Counted from the first letter of the stretch, positions 9,795-22,313 are shown. The stretch: DNA of 64,000 bases from Coptis chinensis (GCA_015680905.1 CM027382.1:23223501-23287500), one strand, 5' to 3'. Notes: generated from the letters alone by a model not told the origin. Numbers and translations are program-made.

Positions 9795-12738
9795 TCAGGG
9801 CCGGGAGGGGGCAAATGCAGAAACAATAGGACTTCTTACCAAATGCTTTCCTTCAACCTCGTACCAAACGATATATCCATAGTTCCCTATGTAATTACTC
9901 GTTGTTCTATAGCCCACCACATCAATCTCAACTTCCATGGTAAACTCAGCTTTACTATATTTACTTCCAAATGTTAGTGTTGCAGGCTTAATGACAATTT
10001 TCATACCCAATGGAGCCCCAATCGCAGCATGATAAGTTGACGCTGAATCACCAACATTAGTCAGCACCCTCTTAAACGTATAACTTGTTGTGTTTGTGTT
10101 GTTAAGGATGATAATGAATGATGGATAATTTAGGTCAAGACTAGCTTGATCACAAGCATAGTTTGATCGTCTAGTGATAACTTTTATCTGCGTGCTCGTG
10201 TAATTTAGAGCACATAAGAAATTGATGTAGTCTTTTGTTTCTATATCATAGACTAGACCAGGGTCCAAGGCCTTGTTAGGATTAACATGTCCTGCTCCAA
10301 AATCAAGAGGTGTTCCCGCTGTTCCACTACTCATATCAGTGATTAGACCATTTGTGTTATCGATCACATCTGCAGTAGTCATAATTGCAGACCTAATCGC
10401 AGCAGAACTCCAACCACGGTGCGCAGATTTTAACAATGTCGCTACGCCAACAAGGTGGGGAGATGACATGGATGTTCCAGATAATAATGCATAGTCAGTA
10501 AACAAGTAGTCGTTCCCAATTGGAGTGAAGGCCTTGTTAGGCGGCCATGCAGCTAATACATCAACTCCTGGGGCAAGTATATCAGGCTTTAAGACCCATG
10601 GAGCTCTTCGATTAGGTCCTCTAGAAGAAAAGTCGGCAACCTGTGGTGCTGGCTTAGTACCCAATTCTGTTTTTAGGAATTTAATATCTACTTTGGCTTC
10701 TGATATTCTACGTAAATATTCTTCAACGATTCCTCCAGCAGTAGGGCTAATGGCCACAAATGGCATGTAGAAGTCTTCTGGACTTAAGAATTTGGCAGAA
10801 TCTGTAGCGAATATAGCTCCTTTAGCACCTGCCCTTGCAACTTCATTCATTTGATCAGTGACATACGTTTGGTTGCTGAATGAACAAAAAACAATCTTCC
10901 CTAAAACTTCAATGGAGTTGAGATAATTGCCTTTACAGTTCTGCTTACTTGTGTTGCCATGTCCATAGTAGAGAGAAACATTGGAAATTAACAAATCTTC
11001 AGGATATACTGATTTTCCTTTAATGGTTGTAGTTCCATCTCCTAGCGTCACATAAGCCAAAAATTCTCTATCAATTGTTCCAGCACCTACAGTTGTTATC
11101 CATGGTGCACCATTGTGTATAGTGTACGCATGAGGTCCGCTATTTCCTGCCGAACATGATACGAAGATCCCTTTCTCCATGGCAGCAAAAGCTCCTACTG
11201 CAATAGGGTTACTGTCAAATGTTGTTTCAGGAAACCCTAACGACAAAGACATGAGATCAACGCCATCTTCTATAGCTTGGTCCATGCCAGCTAATGTATC
11301 ACTTGCTGCTGATACAAATGAATCATTTGCAAATAGTACTTTGTACATTGCCAATCTTGCAAGAGGTGCAACTCCAATCGCTGTACCTTTTGCATATCCA
11401 AAATAGTCAGCATCTTCCACTTTACTTCCAACAGCTGTTGAGGAAGTATGAGTACCATGTCCAAAGAAATCTCTTGCAGAATCGTAGTCTTCTGGTGCGG
11501 ATATGGTTCGGTTTAGTTGTTTCAACGCTTTACTAAAAGAGCGAGCTCCAATAAGTTTTCTATTACAATTCGAAGAGTTGAATTCAGTACCACTCTCACA
11601 AGCACCACGCCATCGAAGAGGCACAGGGGGCATACCTATTAGTTATAAACAGAGTAGTAAGGAAATTAATTAACATTGTCGATAGGGAAATAAATCAGTA
11701 ATATAACTTCAAAACCTAGCTAGCTAGTTACGTACAAATTCGTCTCATGGCCTATCATACGTTGTTACCTAGAACTAGAAATTTCTTAGGGATGATTCAA
11801 CGGGACCATGATGGCGTCAAAATTTTGGCCGTCAATTTTTCCTTCTTTTGGTGACTTTGGAGACTTCAAATCAATTAGGCTTTTTGGCATGATGAAATTC
11901 ATGACGTACTATTGAGATCACGGCATCACGCTTCCCAAAACTCAAGATTTAATTCGAAATGTGTTGGACACTCTAATTTTGCAAGCAGTATTAGTTGTAA
12001 TAAATCTATTGACTTATTGAGATCATTTTACCGTATTTCTAGCCTTCTAGGCATGTCCCATCTACTTTTAATCCCTGGTCTGTTCATCATATAAATATAA
12101 ATGGTGCCCACCCTATCGTAACCGTGAAACACAAATGACACAATTTTGAATTTGTTAGTATAAGATGTATTAAGGGTAATCTCCTAAAAAAAACTTGAAC
12201 CCCTAAACCTTACTACTTAAAGATTCATTAGGGGACGATGAAATAAGAATTTGTAGAAAACAAATTAAGTAATATTACCGTGATCATTGAAGCTCTCACT
12301 CTCTGGATAAATTCCAGTATCAAGAATACCAACGATCATATCATCACCAAAGTTTCCTGCAGGCCACAATCCAGCATTTTTTTTTAACCCAAGAAACTTT
12401 GGGGTGTGGGTGGTGTGAGCCTCACCAAATTGCTCTTCGTAAGTGACAATGTGACCTGGCATTTTCTCCAACTGCTCAAGTTGGGATTTGGATAACACAG
12501 CACTAAATCCATCCAAGACATGTTTGTAAGTGTAGAGATGGATCGGGGCAATTCCATCTTGGGATGATAGGGATGATAGTGTCGACGTGTACCAATTATG
12601 GGGATTCGAGAAGGGAGCTGGAATTGCCGATACATCCATGTGGATTCTGTACGCCCCACGTTGCTCTGTTGATGATGTGGCAATGTGGGAGAGATATAAC
12701 AGAGAAAATAGAAAGTAGAAAGTGTTCAAGTGTTCCAT
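9795..12738 (-). CDS. Subtilisin-like serine protease (plant SBT, S8 family), copy A
   Basis: This is a secreted subtilase of the plant SBT1-type. Exon 1 (12738-12279) and exon 2 (11635-9795) join across a 643-bp GT-AG intron to give 766 residues, the usual subtilase length. In order they encode a signal peptide (MEHLNTFYFLFSLLYLSHIA), an I9 prodomain ending near the HTTHTP motif, and the peptidase with Asp in ILDTGIYPES, His in GHGTHTSS, Asn in SAGNSGP and Ser in SGTSMSSPH. A PA insert and a fibronectin III-like C-terminal part (from DLNYPSF) follow. All catalytic residues are present. An in-frame ATG 72 bases upstream exists only here, because copy B has one G fewer; the signal peptide favours 12738. 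Substrate unknown. Confidence 0.9.
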
Positions 12739-12800
12739 GGCTAGGGATTTAGGAACATGGAACAAAGGCTCCAATGCTTGGAAATCTAGGACTTTGTTAC

Positions 12801-12807
12801 TTATATA
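12801..12807 (-). promoter_or_regulatory. Candidate TATA box of the subtilase gene
   Basis: The minus strand reads TATATAA about 65 bases before the chosen ATG. The same motif is kept in copy B at 62806-62812. Spacing would give a very short 5' leader. No other promoter element can be argued from sequence alone. Confidence 0.3.
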
Positions 12808-13525
12808 CATAGTTGTATATCATAGGTTCTGTAATCTTATGCAATGGACTATTACGTGTTAATTTCTTTTTCTGCTAGAGGAATATTACAAGTTCATGAA
12901 ACGGAAGTTCCAAAGAAATGTGTCTGATATGATGAAACCCAAGCAACCTGACCTTGAATAAGTGTATATGGCCGGCCTGTTCATAGGTATATTGGTTATA
13001 TAAATCGGCCGGCTATGATACATCATACTCTTGACTTTTACTTTAGGTCATTTAGTGTAAGCCATATGGAAAATTTTAAAATTTCAGTTTGAATTAAAAT
13101 TTGGTTAGGCTCAAGATTTTGTCATGAGTTAAAAATTCATTCTGTCATGAGTCTGAAATTAGGATAATTTGATATAAAGGTTTAAATGACCAATGTTATT
13201 GTTCTTTAGTAATTTTTATGGATTAAAAGAATTTGTCAAAAATTCAACTACTACAACATTTATTTTTTAATTTTTTTTTTTTTTTTCATGCAAGTGGGGA
13301 TTTATAAAGAATGAAAAATGTACAAGAAGTAAAAGTTTCACATGCTGTTAGACCTTACAATTCCAACCTTAACTAAATCTATAGTACTCCAACAAGGACA
13401 TTCTAGTTTATAGCTTGGTCTTGTAGAACTCCATAGCGTGTCTCTAGGAGCAAGTGTTGCACCCTTCTTTGAGCTACCCAAATATCAAATTTTGACAAAA
13501 TGTTTTAGTGTAACAATTAATTAAG

Positions 13526-13771
13526 GGGTATTTAGACTTTGGTCCTATTTATAGTAGCGATATTAGGCTTTGGTCCATTTATAGTTGGAAATTAGACTTT
13601 AGCCCAATTTCTGCTAATCAAACTTGTTGACTCGTTGACTGTGAAACTAAAATTGGACAGTTTGATCACAGTCAACGAGTTTGACTAGCAAAAGTTGGGC
13701 TAAAGTCTAATTTCCAACTTACAATTCCTAATATCGCTACTATAAATAGGACTAAATAAGCCTAAATACCC
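13526..13771. mobile_element. Foldback (long inverted repeat) element, copy A
   Basis: Two arms of about 110 bp starting GGGTATTTAG pair with each other around a centre near 13645. Shared arm words include 'cctatttatagtagcgatat' and 'ttggaaattagactttagcc'. The direct repeat taacaatta lies right after the element (13772-13780) and, with 6 extra bases, before it (13511-13519). A 9-bp duplication would suit a MULE-type MITE, but the left spacing is imperfect. The same element is in copy B. Confidence 0.75.
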
Positions 13772-13957
13772 TAACAATTAAGGTGTATTTTTTTTATGTA
13801 ATTTTTTAATACATTGACTTTGGCCCAACATAGGCCGGTGTTTTACTTCTTGGAAATACACCGCAAGAATTTCTAATTCAATATCTACACAAAATCTATA
13901 TGTATATAAGTTAATGACATGTCTAAGTTAATTATGATTGTATATCATAGGTGCTGG

Positions 13958-14210
13958 TAAGGGTGGAATTTGAGCCGAGCGGCTCGGGCTCGGCTCGAAC
14001 TCGTTCATTTAATAAATAAGCCAAGCTTGATCTTATATTATAGCTAGTATAACAAACGAGCTTGATGAAGCTCGGCTCGATAAGGGAATTACTCGGGCTC
14101 GTTCATATATTATATGAGCCAAGCTTGAGTTTTTTTCAAAGCTCGCTTAATAAATGAGCCGAGCTTGAGAATGGTGAAACTCGGCTTGATTAGCTCAAAT
14201 TCTACCCTTA
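13958..14210. mobile_element. hAT-type MITE with 8-bp target site duplication
   Basis: The element starts TAAGGGTGGAATTTGAGC and ends with the inverted counterpart (17 of 18 bases match). It is flanked by perfect 8-bp repeats ggtgctgg at 13950-13957 and 14211-14218. An 8-bp duplication plus a TAAGGGTG-like end is characteristic of hAT elements. The inside is made of GAGCCGAGC/GCTCGGCTCG palindromic words with AT-rich spacers and codes for nothing. It is also present at the end of copy B. Confidence 0.88.
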
Positions 14211-14290
14211 GGTGCTGGAAGAGTGGAAGAGAATGACAACGATAATAATTAAGAACAAACATACATAAGCATGCATTTTTTTGCTTAAAG

Positions 14291-14447
14291 CACTACACCA
14301 TTTGGGCTAAATAGGAACGGATGGGGCTGTTTTTGTTAGGCCGGTCTCAAAATTAGGCTAATAGTCCAACAATTTTTCTTCATAATTTAGAGACGGACCT
14401 AATATAAACGGGCCCTAATCCGCTACTTTTACCCAAATAGTGTAGTG
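14291..14447. mobile_element. CACTA-type MITE with AAG target duplication
   Basis: The 157-bp element begins CACTACACCATTTGGG and ends CCCAAATAGTGTAGTG, a 16-bp terminal inverted repeat with one mismatch. It is flanked on both sides by aag (14288-14290, 14448-14450). CACTA termini with a 3-bp duplication define the En/Spm superfamily. No coding capacity. Whether copy B has it cannot be seen, as the window ends before that point. Confidence 0.85.
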
Positions 14448-14450
14448 AAG

Positions 14451-17160
14451 GTAATTGTATTGCCAAAAAAAAGTGTTACAAAGGAAGTTGTGATGTACAG
14501 AGAAATGCAAGGTATGTTAAGAACATACACAAGCCAAAACAAAACATCATATCAAGGGATAAATCTATAGTAGGTTAGATCCTGTTGTTCAGTTCTTTTG
14601 AGAACATGTGGTGTTGCGCACCACCATTCCTTTGCACAGAAGTAGCATGCCAAAAACCACTCAATTAAAATAAGGTTCTATTTGCGGCAAAACATTTGAA
14701 TTGGAATTGCATAACATAGCCATATATAACCAAAGAACAAGTATCGTAACTGTAAAATTTTGGACTCCACGAGACGAATCGAAGCAATATAATGCATGCC
14801 TTAAAACTAATCGGGCTAGTAAAATTTGTTAAATAGAAAGAGTATTCACGGTTGCACTTCAGTGTTATGCAAGTCTGAAATACTAATTAGTGATATATAT
14901 GACTAATACTTAACAAAAATATATATATTACGAAGGAATCTAGACATTTGAATGGAGATACACATTTGCAAATCAGACTACATCTAATTAATCCATGTAG
15001 GTTTTTTTCTTTTAACTGTTACATGGAGCTCTATTACTTATTTGTTTGTTATATTAAAAAAAAAAAAGGTTGGGGCCCTACTATGAGTAAGTAAGATGAA
15101 AAGGAATATCTAAGACGTGAAGTTTCCATTTGTTCCCAATTCCCAGGCAGCCATGCTTAACATATTTGGAACGGGTAAGCATTAGGAGACCGGTTCATTT
15201 ATAACCGGGTACAGAGATTGATTTCTGTACCACACACACATTTCGTATCTCGAGCACACACATCTCGAGCACACACACAGGTATTGGAGGCACACACACA
15301 CATCTCGATTCGGATCAATGGCGAGATAACACGATTCTGAGAGATGATCTCTGTACCCGGTTGTAGAGATCTCGAGGTCTTAGGGATGGGCAATATGAAA
15401 TGAGAGCGAATTTGTAGACAGACTTGTCCACAAATAGTAGCTTTTCATTGGTACAAACACTTTGTGGGCCAGATAAACAGTTTTAATTTTCGTGCAGGTA
15501 AACAATTTTTCTGGGTAGCCTCTCCACCAATCAGCGTACATGAGGTCTTGTGGACAACAAATAGTTGTATGTCCACAAAATTATTCTCATATGAAATTCA
15601 AAATGGATAAAGGAATAACAAAAAGAGAAATGGTTTACAATTCTTCATTTTTCCATTATGGTAGTACCTGCCAATTTTCATCATGCAGTGTCATTTCTGT
15701 CACCAAGACACTTGGGGTGCGTTTGAGAACAAAAATTGAAATACTAGTGAGAAATATAATTCTATGAGAGTTGAATTGGTAAGCAATGAAGTGAGAAACA
15801 GGTTGTTTGGTGTCTCGATAAACACAAAAAAACTGTTAAGACTAAATATCAATGATAAATCACTAACAATAATCATAACAATCTATGTGTTTAGATCAAT
15901 TTCTACTCTCAAATAATGATGAAGCAATATATTATAGTACGGATTTGTTCCACTCTTAAACAACCAAGAAATAATGAATTCAACTAACTAAATCAAGACG
16001 AAAAAGGTGAGAGTAATAATTTGTATTGTGAACTAAACCATAATTATGTTATTGATTACAACTTAACTAATTTAACTAAGCAATAAAATATGATATTTGA
16101 ATGAATAAGGAAATATAGAGAAGATGAATAATCCACCTAACAAGTTATTTCATGCCAAAATCAAGTTTCTTCATTATAAAGTTATAATATTTAGCCTTTA
16201 TTGCAATGTTCCAATAAAACTTCTAACTTTATTAATCCCTAGTAATAGCCTACATCTCTATAGTCATTACTACTAGCATGAAGGATAATTATGATTAAAT
16301 ATCTCTGTTCTAATCCTAACAATACTTGGTTTAATTAAATATACAATTTATCTCTAAACATGCATAAGAAACTAAACATGTAAAACACTTACAATAAAAC
16401 AACCATTCTTAAACATCAAAACTCCTCATTATGTTTCATAATCATCCCTTCTAATTGTGAGATTAACCTAACTTCATTGGAATAATAACAATAACATAAT
16501 TAAAAGAAGACATGATAGAAAACTAATTATAAAAATAGGATTTTTATTGAAGAAAGCTTAAGCAATGTTGAATGGAGGCTACAAACCCAAGATCTAAACT
16601 ATAACTAATTGGGAAAGAAAATCTTCTAGGGTTTTTTCCTTAATCCTTTTATATTTTCAAGGATTGGGTTACAATTTTTAGGGCATAGGCTTGAAATTAC
16701 AACTTTGGGCCACTAAATCAAGTCCAAAGCTCAAAGAATTAAATCCAAAAGGGCCCAAACTGCTAGAATTTACTATACTACCATTTTCGTCCACTTTTAC
16801 TACTCCAATTGGGTTGCGGTTTAGACTATTATAAATCTCTCTCTAAACCGGTCATTTTGATATAAAATAGGCCCAATTCTAAGTTCTGTGTCCAAAAATA
16901 CAACCTATTGAAGCTCAGTTGACTTTTTATCATTTTTCTGTCCGAGTTTACTTTGACTTAGTTTTAAAAGGTTTTTTCTCTTTGAAACTTAGGCTTTAAC
17001 CATAGAATTTCTCTAACAATCATATTAACTCTTTTTCTATGTAAAAGTGACGTCTTTATACACATTTTCAGTTCCAATACCTATAATACACAAAAAGCAA
17101 GTAAATAGTGATAAACTCGATCACATTATTATAAACATAATTGACATAAATATAATATTA
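14451..17160. other. Intergenic, no gene recognised
   Basis: AT-rich sequence with no convincing exon. Included are a CA-rich stretch within an inverted repeat at 15205-15362 and a segment at 15715-15760 (tgcgtttgagaacaaaaatt) that recurs in diverged form at 17525-17570. Short open frames here have no recognisable motifs. Confidence 0.6.
15205..15362. repeat. Inverted repeat enclosing CA-rich simple repeats
   Basis: The word ccgggtacagagat at about 15205 is answered by atctctgtacccgg at about 15348. Between them lie repeated 'cacacaca' and 'atctcgagcacacacac' words. The arms are only about 14 bp. It may be a degraded MITE. No target duplication was found. Confidence 0.5.
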
Positions 17161-17164
17161 TTAA

Positions 17165-17297
17165 GGGGTTTAAACTATAGTTTTGGGTGCTTACGATCTC
17201 CCAAGATATCATCTTCCATAAATTTAAGGAGTACATGTGTCATCAAATAGAAAAGGTGATAACACTTTGTTTATTTAAATTATTTATTATCCTTCTT

Positions 17298-17339
<42 letters not shown>

Positions 17340-17944
17340 CTGTAATCCCTAATATGGGGTTTAGGAGAGAATCAAATTTCTGACAAAATACAAAAAGGGA
17401 GTTCATTTCTCACTATAAGTCCGAGTCTTGACGATTATAAATGTCCAAACAAGCACTAGACTCGGAATTCCCTTCAAATACAGTTAGGGTGTGGGAATTC
17501 TCAAGATTCCCAAATGAACCATTAGAGTGTGTTTGAGAACGAGAAATAGAATTCTAGTAAGAAATGAATTCTCTTGGTAATAAGGTAAAAATAAGGTGTT
17601 TGGTTGTCCTTAAGAATTCTCTTGATCCATAAATTAAGATGTACACATGTCTTTTTAAATAAATAGGTGTCCAAACTTTTTAACTTTTAAGACCACTGTA
17701 TATATCATATCTCTTGGACCACTGTGTCATATACGTATGCCCTTTTTTCTAGATGACCTGGGATTCTTCTTTGTTAATGATCTTAACGAAATAACTAGCC
17801 GTGAGATTCCCATTTGACATTGGCAAAGAATCAAAGTCCCTCCTAAGATAGGTACAATAGGTCTCCAGGACCGGATGGGTACAATATTGCTTTATTTTTT
17901 AATTCATTATGTGATAAGCACCCAAAACTGTAATATTAAACCCC
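17165..17944. repeat. ~30-bp inverted repeat pair 720 bp apart, with (CAA)n inside
   Basis: The left arm ggggtttaaactatagtttt/gggtgctta (17165-17193) is the inverse of taagcacccaaaactg...aaacccc (17915-17944). TGATAAGCACCC at 17912 looks like the start of an LTR, so the pair may be the starts of two LTR-derived fragments in opposite orientation, not transposon TIRs. A (CAA)13-like microsatellite occupies about 17299-17338. Confidence 0.45.
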
Positions 17945-19560
17945 GAGAGAAATAACATTTTGGTCAATTATGTGTTTAATAATCATGTAATAATTATATT
18001 TTCGTACTTTTGCAGGTTTTCGCAGATAACATGAATATAATGATAAAACATGTATCGAAGTACGGAAATACTGGAATATTTGAAGTTTCCCACTCAGCCC
18101 CAGTGAAACCCAACAAAGCCTGACTAGAGCCGAAGTTTACAAAGGAACAAAACCAGTGCAGAACGGGTCCACATATAAAAAGCAGCAAACTTCCGAAGCT
18201 CACATCTTATAAATCTGGATGCCGACGTTGGCTAGTGAACTGCCATAGCGACCAGGGCGACAAACTCTACGCAAAGATAGAAAGTTGTAAAAACGCCAAA
18301 ATCGGCGCCGCCACTAGACACACTAAGTGGACCCAATCTGCGGGCCCAAAAGGCATGATGAGTCAGCATATGCAGGTGGCAAGTGATGGTCACAATTTGG
18401 TGCCACCTTGCAATAGGAGAAGACACGTACCAATTCAAAGCAGGTGGTTTGAATTAAATTTGGCTGAAGACAAAACATTAATAAGGAAAAGACAAAAGGC
18501 AAATTAAACTAGGTAAAGACAAAACTTTGTTATTCAAAGTTTTGAACGTCTCAATTCAACAAAAGGACGAAACCAATTTAAATGCTTCACGAGGGTCTCC
18601 AGCATATATATATGAGAGGGGGTCTTCAATATTCCTCCTTCAACATTTTTATGCTTTAGCTTCCGTTTATTAGTTAGTTAGCTTTCATTCTAGCACTTTA
18701 CATTCCGTCATTTTCTCTTCCAGCAATTTCAATACTGTAAGTTATTTCTTCTTAATTAAAGTCATTTCTTTCAAGTTTAATTCTTGTTCTGCATTTACTT
18801 ATTTATTATATACAGTAAGTTTAATTATCCTCCAATGACCATGAGCTAATCCCCTCCGAGGAGGGTTATCTTTACTTCGTGTGAGAATCCGGATTGACTC
18901 TTTAATATTCTAGAATTACTGCTTAGGAATTAGGTGTAGATTAGACATCCGGTCCCAAAATGACTGAGACTGTACAAATTTGGAGTGCTGATGCTCCAGA
19001 ACAGTCTCGCGAGAGACCCAAAATGTCTCGCGCGCGACTCTCTAGTGTCAGATAGCTATCCAATTTGTCCAGCTGATGTAGAATTGAACCAGGAGCTGAA
19101 ATAATATTCCAGAGATGAAATATTATTTCAACTCCTTATGCTAGTGCGATGCGACTCAGAGATGTGGACATTTCGCTAGGGATCAATACTCGACGTCGTC
19201 TTGGGTTTGTCTATGAACTTGAGACAAATTAGAGCTGTAATGATGTGGTAATATAAACTGTTAAAAAATGATTCTTGTATGAGTATGATTAACCCTATCC
19301 CTGTTTCTCTATCTTTGTTTATTTATATCGAAATCACCGTTAGTAATTTACATTATTTATATTACCGTTAATTTAATTAAACTAACTAAAAAACATAAAA
19401 TTCTACTCACCAAAAGTTGTAATTCCAGTTGTACACCTTGCCGAGCCCTAAGGTTTGGACGATCCCTTACTCGACCTATCCTACCAAACCCACGTGAGTA
19501 AGGTAACTTGACTAAACGGACGACTATACGGACTTTAGACTTTAGACTTTGGTCTTCGGA
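17945..19560. other. Intergenic; possible LTR-derived sequence
   Basis: No gene is recognised. The TGATAAGCACCC start, a TATA-like 'tatatatatgagag' near 18605, and a downstream leader-like stretch would fit a solo LTR of a Ty3/gypsy element, but neither a matching second LTR nor a target duplication could be located. The short frame at 18235-18507 shows no motif. Confidence 0.35.
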
Positions 19561-19562
19561 CT

Positions 19563-22060
19563 GTGGACCTCAGACTTAAGTATAAAAACCAAAAACATGG
19601 ATTTAACGTTTTATCATCATGGCCCATTATTTCTCATGATTTTATCTTTGCCATTAAGCATGTCTTTGATTATAATCTTGTTTGCAAGAGCCTAAACTCT
19701 ACTTTCTTGTGCTTAGTTCCTAAAACTAGTAATCCCTCAAATGTTGAAGAGTTTAGACCTATATATAGCATGCTGCATTGTAAGTTATAAATGTACATCT
19801 AAAGTGCTTACTAATCGATTAAAACCTATAATATCTTATCTTGTTGGTGTTAGTCAATCTGCTTTTGTACCAAGAAGAGGGATACAAGATAATCTTTTGA
19901 TGGCACACAAACTTCAAAGGAGTTATAATAGATCCAATATCTCCCCAAGGTGTTCTTTAAAGGTGGACATCCAGATAGCTTATGATTCAGTGAGTTAGGA
20001 TGCAATTAAGCTCATACTTTAGAGATTTAATTTTCCCCAGCAATTCATTGAATGGTGCGGTATGTGCTTCACCACACCCTTTTATTCTATCCTGGTGAAT
20101 GGAAGTTCTTATGGGTTCTTTCAAGGGAAAAGGGAATTGAGACAAGGTGACTCTATCTCTCCTTATTTGTTTGTGTTGAGATAAGGTGACTCTATCTATA
20201 ACAAGGACTCCAATTGAAGCTTATACTACCCCATCCAAAGTGCAAGAAGCTCTCTATAACTCATTTGAGTTTTGCTGATGATGTATTGGTGTTTTGCAAA
20301 GGAAATATTCAATTTATGGAGTCTATCAAGACTGTCTTGGTTAATTTCTCAAAAGCCACTAGATTACATTTTAATCCATCTAAACTTTTCTCTTGTGTGG
20401 AGGGAGGTCTCTTGAAGAATCAAAAGCTCTTGCATACCTACTAGGTGTCTCTCAGGCTATTCTACCTATCAAGTATCTTGGGCTTCCCTTGTTTCTTCAA
20501 GATTTGATATTGGTGATTGTCTACCTTTGATAGAGAGGATAACGGTTAAATTGTCTAACCGAAGAACAAGCTTCTCTCTTATGGTGGAAAACTCCAACCG
20601 ATTTATTCAGGTTTGTCATCTTTTCATACTTTGACTGCTTTTGGGTATGGAAAGGTGTCTTGAACACTAGGAAGAAAGCCTCAAAGTTTGTAACTCACCT
20701 CATTGCTAATGGAGGCTCTACTCTACTCTGGCATGACACATTGTGTATGGGTGGACCTTTCTTGTGGAATGAACAAGTTGTACAACTTTTGCAAACTTCC
20801 TATTGATGCTAAGGTCAATGATTTAATAGAGAATAATGTTTGGAACTCTATTGTATATGCCTTACCACCAAGTGAGTTGAAGGTTGCTATCCTTAACACT
20901 CAAATCAACTCCATGTTGTCGAGGATGTTGTTGTTTGGACACCAACCCATTCGGGTAGATTCACTCTGAGATCAACATACATTACCTTATGGAGGATTGG
21001 GCCTAAGGTTAAATGGTATAGAATGATATGGGGCAAGTTAGTGGTGCCTAAACATTCTTTTGTTTGTTTGGCAACTTTTCTCTAGAAGCTTGCAAACCAC
21101 GGGATCGTGTCCCTGTTAAAAAGGTGCAAAGTGTTGAGTACTTCTTCATGATGTCTTTGTGGCAATGGATATGAAAACTCAAAGCACATCTTTTTCGATT
21201 GTCTTTTTCTAAGAGAGTCCGGTCTAGGATTAAGATGAAACCGGGGCTAGGAAGTGGTTCTTAACTCTATGCAAGAATGACATTATTTATTCTCTACTTG
21301 TAAAGGGAGAATATCGAAATTGAGGTCATTAAGGTGATGATATGTGCTCGATTGTATGAGCTATGGATTGAAAGAAATGCCCTAAGCTTTAAAAGCTTCT
21401 CTACATCAGCTATTATGATTAAGAGGAAAATATTATGTAAGATGAGGGAGTATTTGTAGTGTCAGCTGAACGAGGTAAATGACCTACCTAGTAGCAGATT
21501 TTTTCTTGAAAACTTCAGGATACATGTAATGTACAAAAAGAAAAAGGTTAAAAAATGCAAGTGGTTTAAACCACTAGTGGTCGGACACTGCCAAGCTGAA
21601 TACTGATGGATCTGTTTCGAATTCTGGTGCTCAGTTTGGAGGTCTGATCAGAACACATGAAGGAAAGGTGGTAGTTGCATATAATGGTGGTAACAAGCAC
21701 AAGTCAGTGTTGTACCAAGAAATCAGAGAAGTAGAAACAAGTTTAGAAGCTTGTGAACAACTCAATATTGTTAAAGTTAAAGTGAGCTCTGACTCGATGT
21801 TAGCAGTGCAAATTATTAACAAAGTAGTAGTACCCCTACCTTGGCACTTGCTTAAACATGGTAAAGGGCTATATAGGAAAGCTCCGGGCACTTCAAACTT
21901 GGTCCAGGCACCACGATTTCAGAGACTAATAGAGCAACAAGCCTACTAGCTAGAAGTTTCTCTATGATAGATGATGATGTAGTTAGGTACTTCATACCTC
22001 CCTTAGATGAGAAACTTGCATGTATTATGGAGGAGGATGCAAATAGTTGTTTTTAAGATA
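19563..22060 (+). pseudogene. L1-type LINE remnant (RT, zf-RVT, RNase H)
   Basis: Plus-strand pieces in several frames follow the order of a plant LINE ORF2. They begin with LVPKTSNPSNVEEFRPI and CTSKVLTNRLKPIISYLVG, SQSAFVPRRGI and LKVDIQIAYDSVS. Next are an RQGDSISPYLF-like motif near 20140-20175 and LSFADDVLVF near 20265, keeping the F-A-D-D catalytic pair. A zinc-finger-like tail (zf-RVT, ~20960-21200) is followed by an RNase H part with LNTDGSVSNSGAQFGG (21595-21640). Many stops and frameshifts make it a dead copy. The endonuclease N-terminus is missing, which suggests 5' truncation. Confidence 0.8.
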
Positions 22061-22127
22061 GATTTTGAATAAATGCAGGTAGATCGAGGTCAGCCTAACC
22101 TCATAATCTTTTCAAAAAAAGTCCCTC

Positions 22128-22313
22128 CACTACACCATAACACTGATTTTGCAACATTTAGGAAAATTAATTCCTAACACATATTGAACCGTTAGGAACT
22201 GTGTGACACATACATTTCGTTAGAAATGTTACCAACCGTTACATAATATGTATGCAAATACTTCATTTATTTAGTAACATTTACTCAGATATTATGTGAC
22301 GGATATTGTAGTG
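22128..22313. mobile_element. CACTA-like terminal sequence or MITE
   Basis: It starts CACTACACCATAACACTG and ends ...GGATATTGTAGTG. Inside are words such as 'accgttaggaact' and 'accgttacataa', similar to the TAACGGATAT subterminal repeats at 52440-52620 and 56940-57270. The flanking triplets (ctc, tga) do not match, so the right boundary may be false, or this may be one end of a larger element. Confidence 0.5.

Larger units (their letters stand above)
8989..13998. repeat. Segmental duplication, copy A (subtilase and flanks)
   Basis: From GGTACGAACTGC at 8989 onward the sequence is nearly identical to 58991-64000 in the same orientation, including introns, intergenic DNA and small transposons. 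Differences seen are scattered single-base changes and short indels, mainly in homopolymers. The offset runs from 50,002 to 50,006 and back to about 50,001. The right end is not seen, because the window stops while the copies still match. Confidence 0.95.

Noticed and set aside
10273..11536. Plus-strand open frames inside subtilase exon 2 (and their twins at 60277-61542)
   Set aside because: They are antisense shadows of a well-supported minus-strand coding exon.
12384..12752. Other-frame ORFs over subtilase exon 1
   Set aside because: They overlap the signal peptide and prodomain coding frame and show no independent motif.
15715..17640. Diverged direct repeat (tgcgtttgagaac...) at 15715 and 17525 as ends of one transposon
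   Set aside because: Only about 90 bp are similar, with no target duplication or terminal structure.
18235..18507. 90-codon plus-strand frame
   Set aside because: No motif, no splice sites, opposite frame also open; chance ORF.
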